This document shows, in pieces, positions 1 to 7,641 of a DNA stretch of 23,975 nucleotides. The stretch spans positions 1 through 23,975 of the forward strand of contig JAUXIQ010000003.1 of the NCBI GenBank assembly GCA_030620925.1, given 5' to 3'. The notes under the pieces are model-generated. The model searched no databases. It saw only the letters and a program-made list of their open reading frames with translations, and was not told where the DNA came from. How positions within the stretch are numbered: position 1 is the first letter of the stretch; each line of letters starts with the position of its first letter. Source of the stretch: JAUXIQ01 sp030620925 [NCBI: Nitrospinota bacterium]. GTDB taxonomy: Bacteria; JAUXIQ01. The translations under genes and the position numbers were made by a program.

Positions 1-43
1 CGAGCAATTTTAGAATGGGAATAAGTTTAAAAAGGAGGGGAAA

Positions 44-1142
44 ATGGTAGATGAGATGGAAAGAGAATATGAGGTAATCCGGAACAGAATTAAAGCCATG
101 GGAGACCGTCTTTGACCTGACTGATAAACAGGAAAAAATCGTCAGGCTAGACAAAAAGGCGGCTGAGAAAGATTTCTGGGAAGAGCAGGAAGAAGCCCAG
201 AAAGTGCTCAAAGAGAAGGCGGCTTTACAGTCTTTCCTGGATTCCTGGGGGCATCTCAATGACCTTGCTGAAGAGCTGGAGCTCATGTTGCAGTTGAGCA
301 GAGAGGAGAAGGACAGCTCCCTGGGCCCGGAAATGGAGCACAGCCTGCAGAAGTTGAACGAAGAGCTCGAGCGTTTCAGGCTCAGGGTGATTCTCAGCGG
401 TGAGCATGACGGCAAAGACGCCATCCTCTCCATAAACCCCGGTGCCGGGGGGACGGAGTCGCAGGACTGGGCGGAGATGCTGTTGCGCATGTATCTTCGC
501 TGGGCTGAAAACAGGGGGTTCAAAACGCACATCCTGGATATCCAGCCGGGTGAGGAAGCAGGCATAAAGAGCGTAACGGTTGAGGTTTCCGGAGAATACT
601 GTTACGGCTATATGAAGGGAGAGGCCGGCGTGCACAGGCTGGTGCGCATTTCCCCCTTCGATGCCAGCGGCCGCCGCCACACCTCGTTTGCCGCCGTTTC
701 CGTTATACCGGAGGTGGAGGATGAGGTGGAGGTGGTCATCGACGAAAATGATCTGAAGATAGATACCTATCGCGCCAGCGGGCACGGGGGGCAGCACGTC
801 AACGTGACCGATTCGGCGGTGCGCATTACCCATCTGCCGACGCGCATAGTTGTGCAGTGCCAGAACGAAAGATCGCAGCACAAGAATAAAGCTTCTGCCA
901 TGAAAGTCCTTCGCTCCAGGCTCTTCAAGCTCGAAGAAGAGAAACACCAGGCCAAATTAGACGAACTGCACGGCGAGAAGAAAGATATAGCCTGGGGGAG
1001 CCAGATACGCTCCTACGTCTTTCAACCTTATCAGTTGGTGAAAGACCACCGAACAGAGGTGGAGATGGGTAACGTGGACGCGGTAATGGACGGGGCGCTG
1101 GACCGCTTCGTGGAAGCATATCTTCTGGCGGAAAGCAGTTAA
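44..1142 (+). CDS. prfB: Peptide chain release factor 2 (RF2), made by programmed +1 frameshift
   Basis: RF2 recognises UAA and UGA stop codons in the ribosomal A site and triggers peptidyl-tRNA hydrolysis. The reading frame has two parts. ATG at 44, preceded by a strong Shine-Dalgarno AAGGAGGGG (32-40), runs 23 codons to an in-frame TGA at 113-115. Decoding continues in the +1 frame from GAC at 114 to the TAA at 1140-1142. The joined product is 365 residues, the same length as E. coli RF2. The stop-codon recognition tripeptide SPF falls at about residues 203-205, which marks RF2 rather than RF1 (PAT/PVT). The catalytic GGQ is at about 248-250. The C-terminal block WGSQIRSYVF is typical of the family. 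The residue before GGQ is His (SGHGGQ), where most RF2 proteins have Ala. A start at GTG 204 would remove the first 53 residues and is not the real start. lysS follows after 332 bp. Confidence 0.96.
98..116 (+). promoter_or_regulatory. prfB programmed +1 frameshift site
   Basis: The sequence CTT TGA C (110-116) is the classical RF2 slippery site. When RF2 is scarce, tRNA-Leu on CTT slips one base forward and the in-frame TGA is bypassed, so RF2 controls its own level. A Shine-Dalgarno-like GGGAGA lies just upstream (100-105), as needed to stimulate the shift. It leaves 4 nt before CTT, where E. coli has 3. Both frames are open on the correct sides of the site and the joined protein has full family length, so this is not a sequencing error. 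Confidence 0.95.
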
Positions 1143-1166
1143 ACTGAGGCGCTTCCCCTTGATTTT

Positions 1167-1191
1167 TAACCCGGCGACGGTTATATTTTTT
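1167..1191 (+). terminator. Possible weak terminator after prfB
   Basis: The arms TAACC (1167-1171) and GGTTA (1179-1183) can form a 5-bp stem with a 7-nt loop, followed by a T-rich run ending in six T (to 1191). The stem is short, so this is only a candidate intrinsic terminator 25 bp after the prfB stop. Confidence 0.25.
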
Positions 1192-1300
1192 GCAATCCGG
1201 GGTTATAGGGAGGGGCGTTATACCCCGTAGCAGATGATCGCATAGCATAAACCGGCTACTTTGGGCTCTGAAATCCCTTTTTCGCACAACAACTCATTCC

Positions 1301-1330
1301 TTGTTCTTACCCACCTCGATATGTTATAAT
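1301..1330 (+). promoter_or_regulatory. Candidate sigma-70 promoter P1 upstream of lysS
   Basis: TTGTTC (1301-1306) and a perfect TATAAT (1325-1330) are separated by 18 bp. TG at 1322-1323 gives an extended -10 (TGnTATAAT). Transcription would start near 1337 and leave a leader of about 138 nt before lysS. The spacer contains CCACCTCGAT (1311-1320), one arm of an inverted repeat whose other arm lies at 1423-1432. Confidence 0.5.
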
Positions 1331-1432
1331 TAAGCCCGGATAAAATTAGTCGCCTTTTATCGAGGGGGAAAATAGCGACAATTGAAAATTTTTAACTATA
1401 GTTATATGGTAATATTTATGTGATCGAGGTGG
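1311..1432. repeat. Inverted repeat CCACCTCGAT / ATCGAGGTGG around the lysS promoters
   Basis: CCACCTCGAT (1311-1320) is exactly complementary to ATCGAGGTGG (1423-1432). Allowing one mismatch, the match extends to 13 bp. A further ATCGAGG lies between them at 1359-1365. The first arm is inside the P1 spacer and the second is just after the predicted P2 start point, so the sites are placed like operators rather than as a leader-RNA stem. Confidence 0.4.
1382..1410 (+). promoter_or_regulatory. Candidate promoter P2 with palindrome in its spacer, upstream of lysS
   Basis: TTGAAA (1382-1387) and TATGGT (1405-1410) are 17 bp apart. The perfect palindrome TAACTATAGTTA (1393-1404) fills most of the spacer, where a repressor dimer could block RNA polymerase. 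The -10 matches the consensus at only four of six positions, so the promoter call is moderate. Confidence 0.35.
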
Positions 1433-1474
1433 TTACTGAAGCTATAAGCAGGAATTTTAAAACTGAATATAAAA

Positions 1475-2959
1475 ATGAATGATATTAAGGAAGAGAGCAC
1501 CGAACAGATTGCGGGGCGCAAGGCCAAATTGGCCGACCTGAAGGCCAGGGGAATAAACCCCTATCGCCATCGGTTCAAAGTCTCCCACAGAATAGAGGAG
1601 ATAATAGAGCGTTTCGAGCAACTGGAGACTGAAGAGTTGGAGGGGATGGAGGAAGAGTTTACCGTAGCCGGAAGAATGATGACTCGTCGCAAACACGGGA
1701 GAACCACTTTCCTGGACTTGAAGGACGGCACCGGCTCCCTGCAGATCTATGCGATGAGAGACGACCTGGGCACCGAAGAATATAAAGATCTCCTGGATTA
1801 CGACCTGGGGGATTTCCTGGGGGTAGAGGGGAAATTATTCAGGACGCGCACCGGCGAGCTGACCATCAAGAGCAGTACGGTATCTCTGGTGAGCAAGGCT
1901 CTGCGACCGCTTCCCGAAAAGTGGCACGGACTCAAGGATGTGGAGACCAGGTACCGCCAGCGCTATGTGGACCTCATCGTGAACCCGGAAGTTAAGAAGG
2001 TGTTTCAAGCTCGCTCCCTGATAATCAAGAAAATTCGTCGATTTTTAGACGATCGGGGTTTTCTGGAAGTGGAGACACCTATATTGCAGCACCTGCCCGG
2101 AGGCGCTGTGGCCAGGCCGTTTAAGACGCACCACAACGCATTGGGCATAGACCTATATCTGAGGATCGCCCCCGAATTGTACCTCAAGCGGCTGGTGGTG
2201 GGGGGGATGGAGCGAGTGTATGAAGTAGCCAAAAACTTCAGGAACGAGGGTATATCGAAAAAGCACAATCCTGAGTTCACCCTTTTGGAGTTCTATATGG
2301 CTTACGCCGACTATAATCACCTCATGACCTTGACCGAGGAGCTGTTTGAGTTCCTTGCCCGGGAGGTTTTGGGCTCCACCTCCCTTGATTACCAGGGTCA
2401 GAAGATAGATTTGTCCGCTCCCTGGCCTCGCTACACTTACTTTCAAGCATTAGTTGAGATAGGGGGGGTTTCTGCCGATATATTAAAAAACGATGATAAA
2501 GCCAAGGAATATGCACTAAGCAGGGGAATCGACTGGGAAGGAGACCGCCATAGGCTCATCGAGCAGTTGTTTGACGAGCTGGTGGAGCCGAATCTGGTGC
2601 AGCCCACTTTTATAAAAGATTACCCTGCTCAGCTATCACCCCTCTCCAAGACCAAAGAAGACGACAGTAGTCTGGTGGAACGCTTCGAGCTTTACATAGG
2701 GGGTTGGGAGCTGGCTAACGCCTACACCGAGCTTAACGATCCCCAGGAGCAGGAGGAGCGGTTCAGGGAACAGGCGCAGAAGAGAGATGAGGGCGATCTG
2801 GAAGCTCACATGATGGATGCAGATTACATCAGGGCCCTGGAATACAGCATGCCCCCTACTGCGGGCGAGGGAATAGGATTAGACCGGCTGACCATGCTGT
2901 TTACCGATTCCTCCAACATAAGGGAGGTCATACTGTTCCCTCAGTTACGCCCCGAGTAA
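1475..2959 (+). CDS. lysS: Lysyl-tRNA synthetase, class II
   Basis: This enzyme charges tRNA-Lys with lysine using ATP in the cytoplasm. The product is 494 residues, close to E. coli LysS (about 505). An N-terminal OB-fold anticodon-binding domain (about 60-150, with [19 protein letters not shown]) is followed by the class II catalytic core. Motif 1 surrounds FLEVETPIL, motif 2 is [20 protein letters not shown], and motif 3 near the C terminus contains [11 protein letters not shown]. The protein ends in the family-typical FPQLRPE. The ATG at 1475 gives the expected N terminus ([16 protein letters not shown]), but no good Shine-Dalgarno sits at normal spacing; AGGA at 1450-1453 is too far away. 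lysS probably has its own promoter in the upstream spacer. The permease gene follows after 93 bp. Confidence 0.96.
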   Translation: MNDIKEESTEQIAGRKAKLADLKARGINPYRHRFKVSHRIEEIIERFEQLETEELEGMEEEFTVAGRMMTRRKHGRTTFLDLKDGTGSLQIYAMRDDLGTEEYKDLLDYDLGDFLGVEGKLFRTRTGELTIKSSTVSLVSKALRPLPEKWHGLKDVETRYRQRYVDLIVNPEVKKVFQARSLIIKKIRRFLDDRGFLEVETPILQHLPGGAVARPFKTHHNALGIDLYLRIAPELYLKRLVVGGMERVYEVAKNFRNEGISKKHNPEFTLLEFYMAYADYNHLMTLTEELFEFLAREVLGSTSLDYQGQKIDLSAPWPRYTYFQALVEIGGVSADILKNDDKAKEYALSRGIDWEGDRHRLIEQLFDELVEPNLVQPTFIKDYPAQLSPLSKTKEDDSSLVERFELYIGGWELANAYTELNDPQEQEERFREQAQKRDEGDLEAHMMDADYIRALEYSMPPTAGEGIGLDRLTMLFTDSSNIREVILFPQLRPE

Positions 2960-2981
2960 TCCGGCTCTGACGGGCGCATCG

Positions 2982-3000
2982 GCTTCAACCGGCCTGAAGC
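2982..3000 (+). other. Small hairpin between lysS and the lolC/E gene
   Basis: GCTTCA (2982-2987) and TGAAGC (2995-3000) form a perfect 6-bp stem with a 7-nt loop. No T-run follows, so a terminator is unlikely. It could be an RNA processing or stabilising element, or chance. Confidence 0.3.
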
Positions 3001-3052
3001 TGCAATTAGCGGGTGTTTGCCCCCGGAGCCGAAGTGAAGGTTTAACGGAAAT

Positions 3053-4312
3053 ATGTCCTTCGAAATGATGGTGGGCCTTCGATACTTGAAGGCCAGCCGT
3101 AAGCAGGGCTTTATATCGCTGACCACCTGGCTTTCCATGGGTGGGGTGGCCCTGGGAGTGGCCTCGCTGATACTGGTGATGGCCGTGATGAACGGCTTCA
3201 GGGAAGGCTGGCGGGAGCAGATTTTAGGCACATCTCCACATATTGCGGTATACAGCTATGAGCCGGGAGGAATTAAAGATTACAATGACGTAGTTGCCGA
3301 AGTGAGGTCTTTTCAGGGGGTCAAAGCCGCAGGGCCTTTTATCGAAAAGCAGGCAATGTTATCCTCCGAGAGCAGGGTGTCGGGGGGAATTATCAAAGGT
3401 GTGGAATTGGATTCAGTGAGGGATACCCTGGGAAAACAGATTGTGGACGGCGACTTGAACCTCATTAATGAATTCACCCTCGAAAAGAGCCTGGGTTCGC
3501 TGAGTGCCGGAGCAACCTCCGAGGGGGGCATCATACTGGGGATCGATCTGGCCAGAAATATGGGTCTAAGTCTCGGGGAAGAGGTAACCCTCATATCTCC
3601 CGCGGGAGCACCAACGCCCATGGGGATAATACCGAGAATGAAAAAGCTTCCGGTAGTGGGGCTGTTCCAGACGGGAACAGGCTACGATGCGGCCCTTGCC
3701 TATGTTTCGCTCCAGAGGGCCCAATCGTTTTTCGCCATGAAAGGGAAGGTTGACGGAATTCAGGTATGGGTCGGGGACATTTTCAAAGCCGGTGCTCTGG
3801 GGGGCAGAATAAGCGATAAGCTCGGCTACCCCTTCTGGACCAGAGACTGGAAAGAGGCTAACAGAGCGCTTTTCGCCGCCCTGCGCTGGGAGAAGGTGGC
3901 CATGTTCATTATACTTGGTCTCATGGTGTTGGTTGCGGCTTTCAGCATTGTGAGCACCCTGGTTATGATGGTCATGAGGAAGGGTAAGGATATCGCCGTT
4001 CTTAAGTCTCTGGGAGCCACCAGGAAGAGCATAATGAAGATTTTTACCCTCCAGGGGATGGTTATAGGGATTATGGGCACGGGCATTGGAGCGGCCGCTG
4101 GGTTTATTGTAGGTAAGATTCAGCAGACATATCACGTTATAAGACTTGACAGCGGGGTATATGGACTTGATATACTTCCTATAAGGATAGAATACTGGTG
4201 GGGGTTCATGTTCGTTTGTATAGTGGCAGTGGTCCTCACCTTTTTAGCTGCCCTCTACCCCTCCAGGAGGGCGGCGCATGTTGACCCTGTGGAGGCGTTG
4301 CGTTATGAATAA
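3053..4312 (+). CDS. lolC: Lipoprotein-releasing ABC transporter permease, LolC/LolE family
   Basis: This is the inner-membrane permease of the Lol system, which extracts mature lipoproteins from the inner membrane and passes them to the LolA chaperone. The 419-residue protein has the MacB/FtsX layout. A short cytoplasmic N terminus (GLRYLKASRKQGF) leads to TM1 at about 20-47, then a large periplasmic domain (about 48-280). Three TM segments follow at roughly 282-308, 330-355 and 383-403. The C-terminal YPSRRAAHVDPVEALRYE is a family hallmark. The ATG at 3053 has GAAGG 12 nt upstream. The partner ATPase lolD is next, 73 bp downstream. Only one permease gene is present, so it may act as a homodimer or LolF-like hybrid, or a second permease may lie elsewhere. 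The exact LolC versus LolE label is therefore uncertain. Confidence 0.9.
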   Translation: MSFEMMVGLRYLKASRKQGFISLTTWLSMGGVALGVASLILVMAVMNGFREGWREQILGTSPHIAVYSYEPGGIKDYNDVVAEVRSFQGVKAAGPFIEKQAMLSSESRVSGGIIKGVELDSVRDTLGKQIVDGDLNLINEFTLEKSLGSLSAGATSEGGIILGIDLARNMGLSLGEEVTLISPAGAPTPMGIIPRMKKLPVVGLFQTGTGYDAALAYVSLQRAQSFFAMKGKVDGIQVWVGDIFKAGALGGRISDKLGYPFWTRDWKEANRALFAALRWEKVAMFIILGLMVLVAAFSIVSTLVMMVMRKGKDIAVLKSLGATRKSIMKIFTLQGMVIGIMGTGIGAAAGFIVGKIQQTYHVIRLDSGVYGLDILPIRIEYWWGFMFVCIVAVVLTFLAALYPSRRAAHVDPVEALRYE

Positions 4313-4337
4313 GGCGTAGGGCACGTCGGGTTTAGGA

Positions 4338-4346
4338 TGTTATAAT
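4338..4346 (+). promoter_or_regulatory. Extended -10 promoter candidate before lolD
   Basis: TGT followed by TATAAT (4338-4346) is a perfect extended -10 element in the 73-bp lolC/E-lolD gap. No good -35 was seen 16-18 bp upstream, which extended -10 promoters can tolerate. The same ATGTTATAATT string occurs in the lysS promoter P1. It could drive lolD-clpC separately from lolC/E. Confidence 0.35.
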
Positions 4347-4385
4347 TGTTTGAGGGAGTTATATTATAAATAGGACGGAAAAGGG

Positions 4386-5093
4386 TTGGCTGAAGGAAAG
4401 CCTTTGATCCAGGTGAAAAACCTGCACAAGTCCTTCATATCAGGCGAGGGGACCCTTGAAGTTCTGAATGGCATAGACCTGGAAATCAAGACCGGCGAGA
4501 TGACGGCGATAGTGGGGGCGTCCGGGGCCGGGAAAACCACTCTGCTATACATTATGGGAGCCCTGGAGAGGCCCACAGAAGGAAATGTTTTATTCGAGTC
4601 TCGAGATGTTTTCGAGCTGAATGAAAAGGAACAGGCGAAGTTTAGAAACCGTAATATAGGCTTTATCTTTCAGTTGTATTACCTGTTACCTGAGTTCACC
4701 GTCCTGGAAAATGCGGCAATGCCCGCCCTTATAGGGAGCAGGTCGACGAAAGAAGCTCTGGCCACAGCCAAAGAGTTGCTTTCTGAAATTGGGTTGGCCG
4801 AGAGAGTTCATCACAAACCGGGAGAGCTTTCCGGTGGTGAGCAGCAGAGAGTGGCAATAGCACGGGCTCTTGTAAACAGACCGCAAGTGGTATTGGCGGA
4901 TGAGCCCACTGGGAATCTGGACAGCCGAACTGGAGAAACTATTTACAATTTGCTGAGAAGGCTCAGCCTGGCTAGGGAACAGACTTTTGTGATAGCGACT
5001 CATAACATTGCCCTTGCCAATAAATCGGACAGAGTGCTTCATCTTGCGGATGGCAAAATAGACCGGACAGGAAAAGGAGACTTCGATGTTTAA
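4386..5093 (+). CDS. lolD: Lipoprotein-releasing ABC transporter ATP-binding protein LolD
   Basis: LolD is the cytoplasmic ATPase that powers lipoprotein release by the LolC/E-type permease encoded just upstream. The 235-residue protein has all ABC motifs: Walker A GASGAGKT (44-51), Q-loop Gln96, signature LSGGEQ (148-153), Walker B VVLADEP (168-174) and H-loop His206. [13 protein letters not shown] after the Q-loop matches the LolD/MacB subfamily. The chosen start is TTG at 4386, with AGGA (4372-4375) ten bases upstream; no ATG lies in a suitable place. The final 8 bp overlap the start of clpC, suggesting translational coupling. Related ATPases (MacB, FtsE) were considered, but the adjacent Lol permease favours LolD. 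Confidence 0.92.
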   Translation: MAEGKPLIQVKNLHKSFISGEGTLEVLNGIDLEIKTGEMTAIVGASGAGKTTLLYIMGALERPTEGNVLFESRDVFELNEKEQAKFRNRNIGFIFQLYYLLPEFTVLENAAMPALIGSRSTKEALATAKELLSEIGLAERVHHKPGELSGGEQQRVAIARALVNRPQVVLADEPTGNLDSRTGETIYNLLRRLSLAREQTFVIATHNIALANKSDRVLHLADGKIDRTGKGDFDV

Positions 5094-7521
5094 GAGGTTT
5101 ACGGAAAGGGCCAGGAGAGTGATTATATTGGCCCGGGAGGAGGCCGAGCGCCACCAGCACGAGTTCTTGGGGACCGAACATATACTCCTGGGCGTACTAA
5201 AGGACGGTGGTGGTATAGCAATAGCAGTTCTCCAGAAACTGGGCATCGATCTAGAGCAATTAAAGATTGAATTGGAGAATAATTTGCCCAAGAGCAGTAA
5301 TACACTTATAGTGGGAGAAATCCCTTTTACTCCCAAAGCCAAAAAGGTTTTGGAGTATTCCGTGGAAGAAGCCAAGCTCATGGGCCATAACTATATAGGC
5401 ACCGAACACCTGCTTCTGGGGCTGGTGAAGGAGAAAGAAGGGGTGGCCTCGAAGGTGCTGAGCAATTTCGGAGTTCGGCTGGTGGAGACCAGAGAGCAGA
5501 CGCTGAAACTCCTTCAGGAACCCGAAACCCAGGAAAAGGGCAAAGAGAAGACGCCCGCCCTGGACGAGTTCGGGCGCGACCTGACAGAGCTGGCGGGGGA
5601 AACCAAGCTGGATCCCGTGATAGGCCGCCACAATGAGATCGAACGCGTTATCCAGATACTTTCCAGGCGCACCAAAAATAACCCCGTTCTCATCGGTGAG
5701 CCGGGCGTGGGGAAGACAGCCATCGTTGAAGGCCTCGCCCAGCGTATAATGGATAAAGACGTGCCTCAGATGCTTTACGGCAAGCGGGTGGTTAACCTCG
5801 ACCTCGGTGCACTGGTAGCGGGCACCAAGTACCGCGGCCAGTTCGAGGCCCGGCTCAAGACCATTATGAAAGAGATTAAGTCGGCTGAGAACGTTATACT
5901 GTTCATTGACGAGCTCCACACCCTGGTGGGTGCCGGTGCCGCCGAGGGTTCGGTGGACGCCTCCAACATGCTGAAACCAGCCCTTTCCAGGGGCGAGGTA
6001 CAGGTAATCGGAGCAACCACCCTGGACGAATACAGAAAATATATAGAAAAGCATGGAGCTCTGGAGCGCCGCTTTCAGCCCATAATGGTGGAACCCCCCT
6101 CTGCTGAGGAGACTGTCGCCATACTCAAGGGGCTGCGGGACAAATATGAGGACCACCACAAGGCTAAGATAACCGACGAGTCGATTTCGGCGGCCGTGAA
6201 GTTCTCCGACAGATATGTCTCCGGCCGCTATCTGCCCGATAAGGCCATTGACGTCATAGACGAGGCCGGCTCCAGGGTGCGCTTGAAGAAGGTGACCCTG
6301 CCGCCTGAACTCAGAGAGCTTCAACGCGAAATCGAGGAGATAGTTCGAGAGAAGAAGCGGTGTATCGAGAGACAGGAGTTTGAGAATGCAGTAGAGCTGC
6401 GGGACAAGGAGGAGAACCTCAAACGTAAGCTGGAACTCCTCAAGAAAGAATGGGAAGACGATCAGGACGACTCCGAACCGGTGGTCAACGAAGAAGATAT
6501 AGCACACGTCGTTTCCCGGATGACGGGTATCCCTCTGATGAAGATCGAGGATACCGAGTCCGACCGGCTGCTCAGGATGGAAGAGGAAATCCACAAGCGA
6601 GTGGTAGGCCAGGACGAGGCGCTTACCGTGGTATCCAAGGCGGTGCGCCGCGCGAGGGCGGGCCTCAAGGACCCCAAGAGGCCCACGGGCATCTTTATTT
6701 TCCTCGGCCCCACCGGGGTAGGAAAGACAGAGCTTGCGCGGGCCCTGGCGGAATTTCTATTCGGAGATGAGAACGCCCTCATACGCGTGGACATGTCGGA
6801 GTACATGGAGAAGTTCAACGTCTCCAGGCTCACCGGCGCTCCTCCGGGCTATGTGGGTTACGAAGAAGGCGGACAGCTCAGCGAACAGGTGAGACGAAAA
6901 CCTTATTCGGTAGTGCTTCTGGACGAGATAGAAAAGGCTCATCCCGACGTGTTTCACATATTGCTGCAGGTGATGGACGATGGACATCTCACCGATAACT
7001 TCGGCAGACGTGTGGATTTCAAGAACACGGTTATCATCATGACTTCCAACCTCAGCGCACGAGCCATAGAGAAGGGCACTTCGCTCGGCTTCCAGCCCGC
7101 TGACGAACGGACTATGATGGAAAAAATGAGTGACAGCATAACCACAGAGCTAAAGCGCACTTTCAATCCTGAATTTTTGAACAGGATTGACGAAACGGTT
7201 ATTTTCCACTCCCTTACCAAGGAGAATATAATCCGGATAGTGGATATTCTTCTCGACACGCTGAAAGACCAGGTGGTGGAAAAGGGGTTGACGCTGGAGG
7301 TTGATCAAGAGGCGAAAGAGTGGTTGGCCAGCGAGGGATTCGATCCCGCCTATGGAGCCAGACCGCTCAAACGTACCATCAGGAAGTATATGGAAGACCC
7401 CCTCTCCGAGAAGCTCCTTAAAAGCGGCTTCAAGGAGGGAAACGTTATTCTGGCCAAATTTGAGGGGGGGAAGATTGTCTTCGAAGAGAGGCAGGCTGTT
7501 CCTTCAGATGTGTTGGTGTAG
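5086..7521 (+). CDS. clpC: ATP-dependent Clp protease ATP-binding subunit ClpC
   Basis: ClpC is a Hsp100 AAA+ unfoldase that feeds substrates to the ClpP peptidase. In order, the 811 residues hold a double Clp_N repeat (about 1-145, each half starting near [10 protein letters not shown] / [10 protein letters not shown]), then AAA1 with Walker A GEPGVGKT (204-211) and Walker B ILFIDE (271-276). Next come a middle region with a UVR motif (about 425-460) and AAA2 with Walker A GPTGVGKT (541-548) and Walker B VVLLDE (609-614). LGF at 667-669 is the expected ClpP-docking tripeptide. The short middle region with UVR separates it from ClpB; the length and UVR separate it from ClpA. AAGGAG (5074-5079) lies six bases before the ATG, inside lolD, which it overlaps by 8 bp. 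A strong stem-loop follows. No clpP, mcsA, mcsB or ctsR is in the window. Confidence 0.95.
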   Translation: MFKRFTERARRVIILAREEAERHQHEFLGTEHILLGVLKDGGGIAIAVLQKLGIDLEQLKIELENNLPKSSNTLIVGEIPFTPKAKKVLEYSVEEAKLMGHNYIGTEHLLLGLVKEKEGVASKVLSNFGVRLVETREQTLKLLQEPETQEKGKEKTPALDEFGRDLTELAGETKLDPVIGRHNEIERVIQILSRRTKNNPVLIGEPGVGKTAIVEGLAQRIMDKDVPQMLYGKRVVNLDLGALVAGTKYRGQFEARLKTIMKEIKSAENVILFIDELHTLVGAGAAEGSVDASNMLKPALSRGEVQVIGATTLDEYRKYIEKHGALERRFQPIMVEPPSAEETVAILKGLRDKYEDHHKAKITDESISAAVKFSDRYVSGRYLPDKAIDVIDEAGSRVRLKKVTLPPELRELQREIEEIVREKKRCIERQEFENAVELRDKEENLKRKLELLKKEWEDDQDDSEPVVNEEDIAHVVSRMTGIPLMKIEDTESDRLLRMEEEIHKRVVGQDEALTVVSKAVRRARAGLKDPKRPTGIFIFLGPTGVGKTELARALAEFLFGDENALIRVDMSEYMEKFNVSRLTGAPPGYVGYEEGGQLSEQVRRKPYSVVLLDEIEKAHPDVFHILLQVMDDGHLTDNFGRRVDFKNTVIIMTSNLSARAIEKGTSLGFQPADERTMMEKMSDSITTELKRTFNPEFLNRIDETVIFHSLTKENIIRIVDILLDTLKDQVVEKGLTLEVDQEAKEWLASEGFDPAYGARPLKRTIRKYMEDPLSEKLLKSGFKEGNVILAKFEGGKIVFEERQAVPSDVLV

Positions 7522-7556
7522 TCGGGTAACCTAATTAACCAGACCCTTCGTTTAAT

Positions 7557-7591
7557 GCCGGAGGTATCAGGTGATTCCTCCGGCTCATTCT
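7557..7591 (+). terminator. Stem-loop terminator candidate after clpC
   Basis: GCCGGAGG (7557-7564) and CCTCCGGC (7577-7584) form a perfect 8-bp GC-rich stem. The 12-nt loop can add a small ATC/GAT extension. The tract after it (TCATTCTT) is T-rich but interrupted, so termination may be partial. It separates lolD-clpC from bamA. Confidence 0.6.
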
Positions 7592-7641
7592 TATCGTCCC
7601 CTGTATCTGATAATATAAGTAGTAGTAAGTGAGTCCAGGAA

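Larger units (their letters stand above)
1143..1474. other. 332-bp prfB-lysS spacer without a gene
   Basis: No convincing coding frame, tRNA or riboswitch was seen here. The spacer holds a weak terminator-like hairpin near prfB, a 6-bp stem CGGGGT/ACCCCG (1198-1203, 1222-1227), two promoter-like elements (1301-1330 and 1382-1410), a perfect 12-bp palindrome and a 10-bp inverted repeat. It becomes AT-rich toward lysS, as expected for a promoter region. Confidence 0.6.

Noticed and set aside
225-947. Long open frame on the minus strand opposite prfB
   Set aside because: The composition is that of an antisense shadow with no recognisable motif, and the plus strand is clearly prfB.
204-1142. A 312-residue release factor starting at GTG 204
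   Set aside because: It would lack the N-terminal 53 residues. The upstream ATG 44 with strong Shine-Dalgarno and the CTT TGA C frameshift site give the full family length.
1423-1436. T-box-like AGGTGGTTAC before lysS
   Set aside because: It lacks the full AGGGTGGNACCGCG antiterminator, a specifier loop and a following terminator. It is one arm of the inverted repeat instead.
1420-1482. Possible 20-codon leader peptide from GTG 1420 ending over the lysS start
   Set aside because: It has no ribosome site and no Lys-rich attenuator pattern with alternative hairpins, so there is too little support.
5260-6594. 444-codon open frame on the minus strand opposite clpC
   Set aside because: It lies wholly inside a conserved gene on the other strand, has no domain I recognise, and no ribosome site. 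It arises from the codon bias of clpC.
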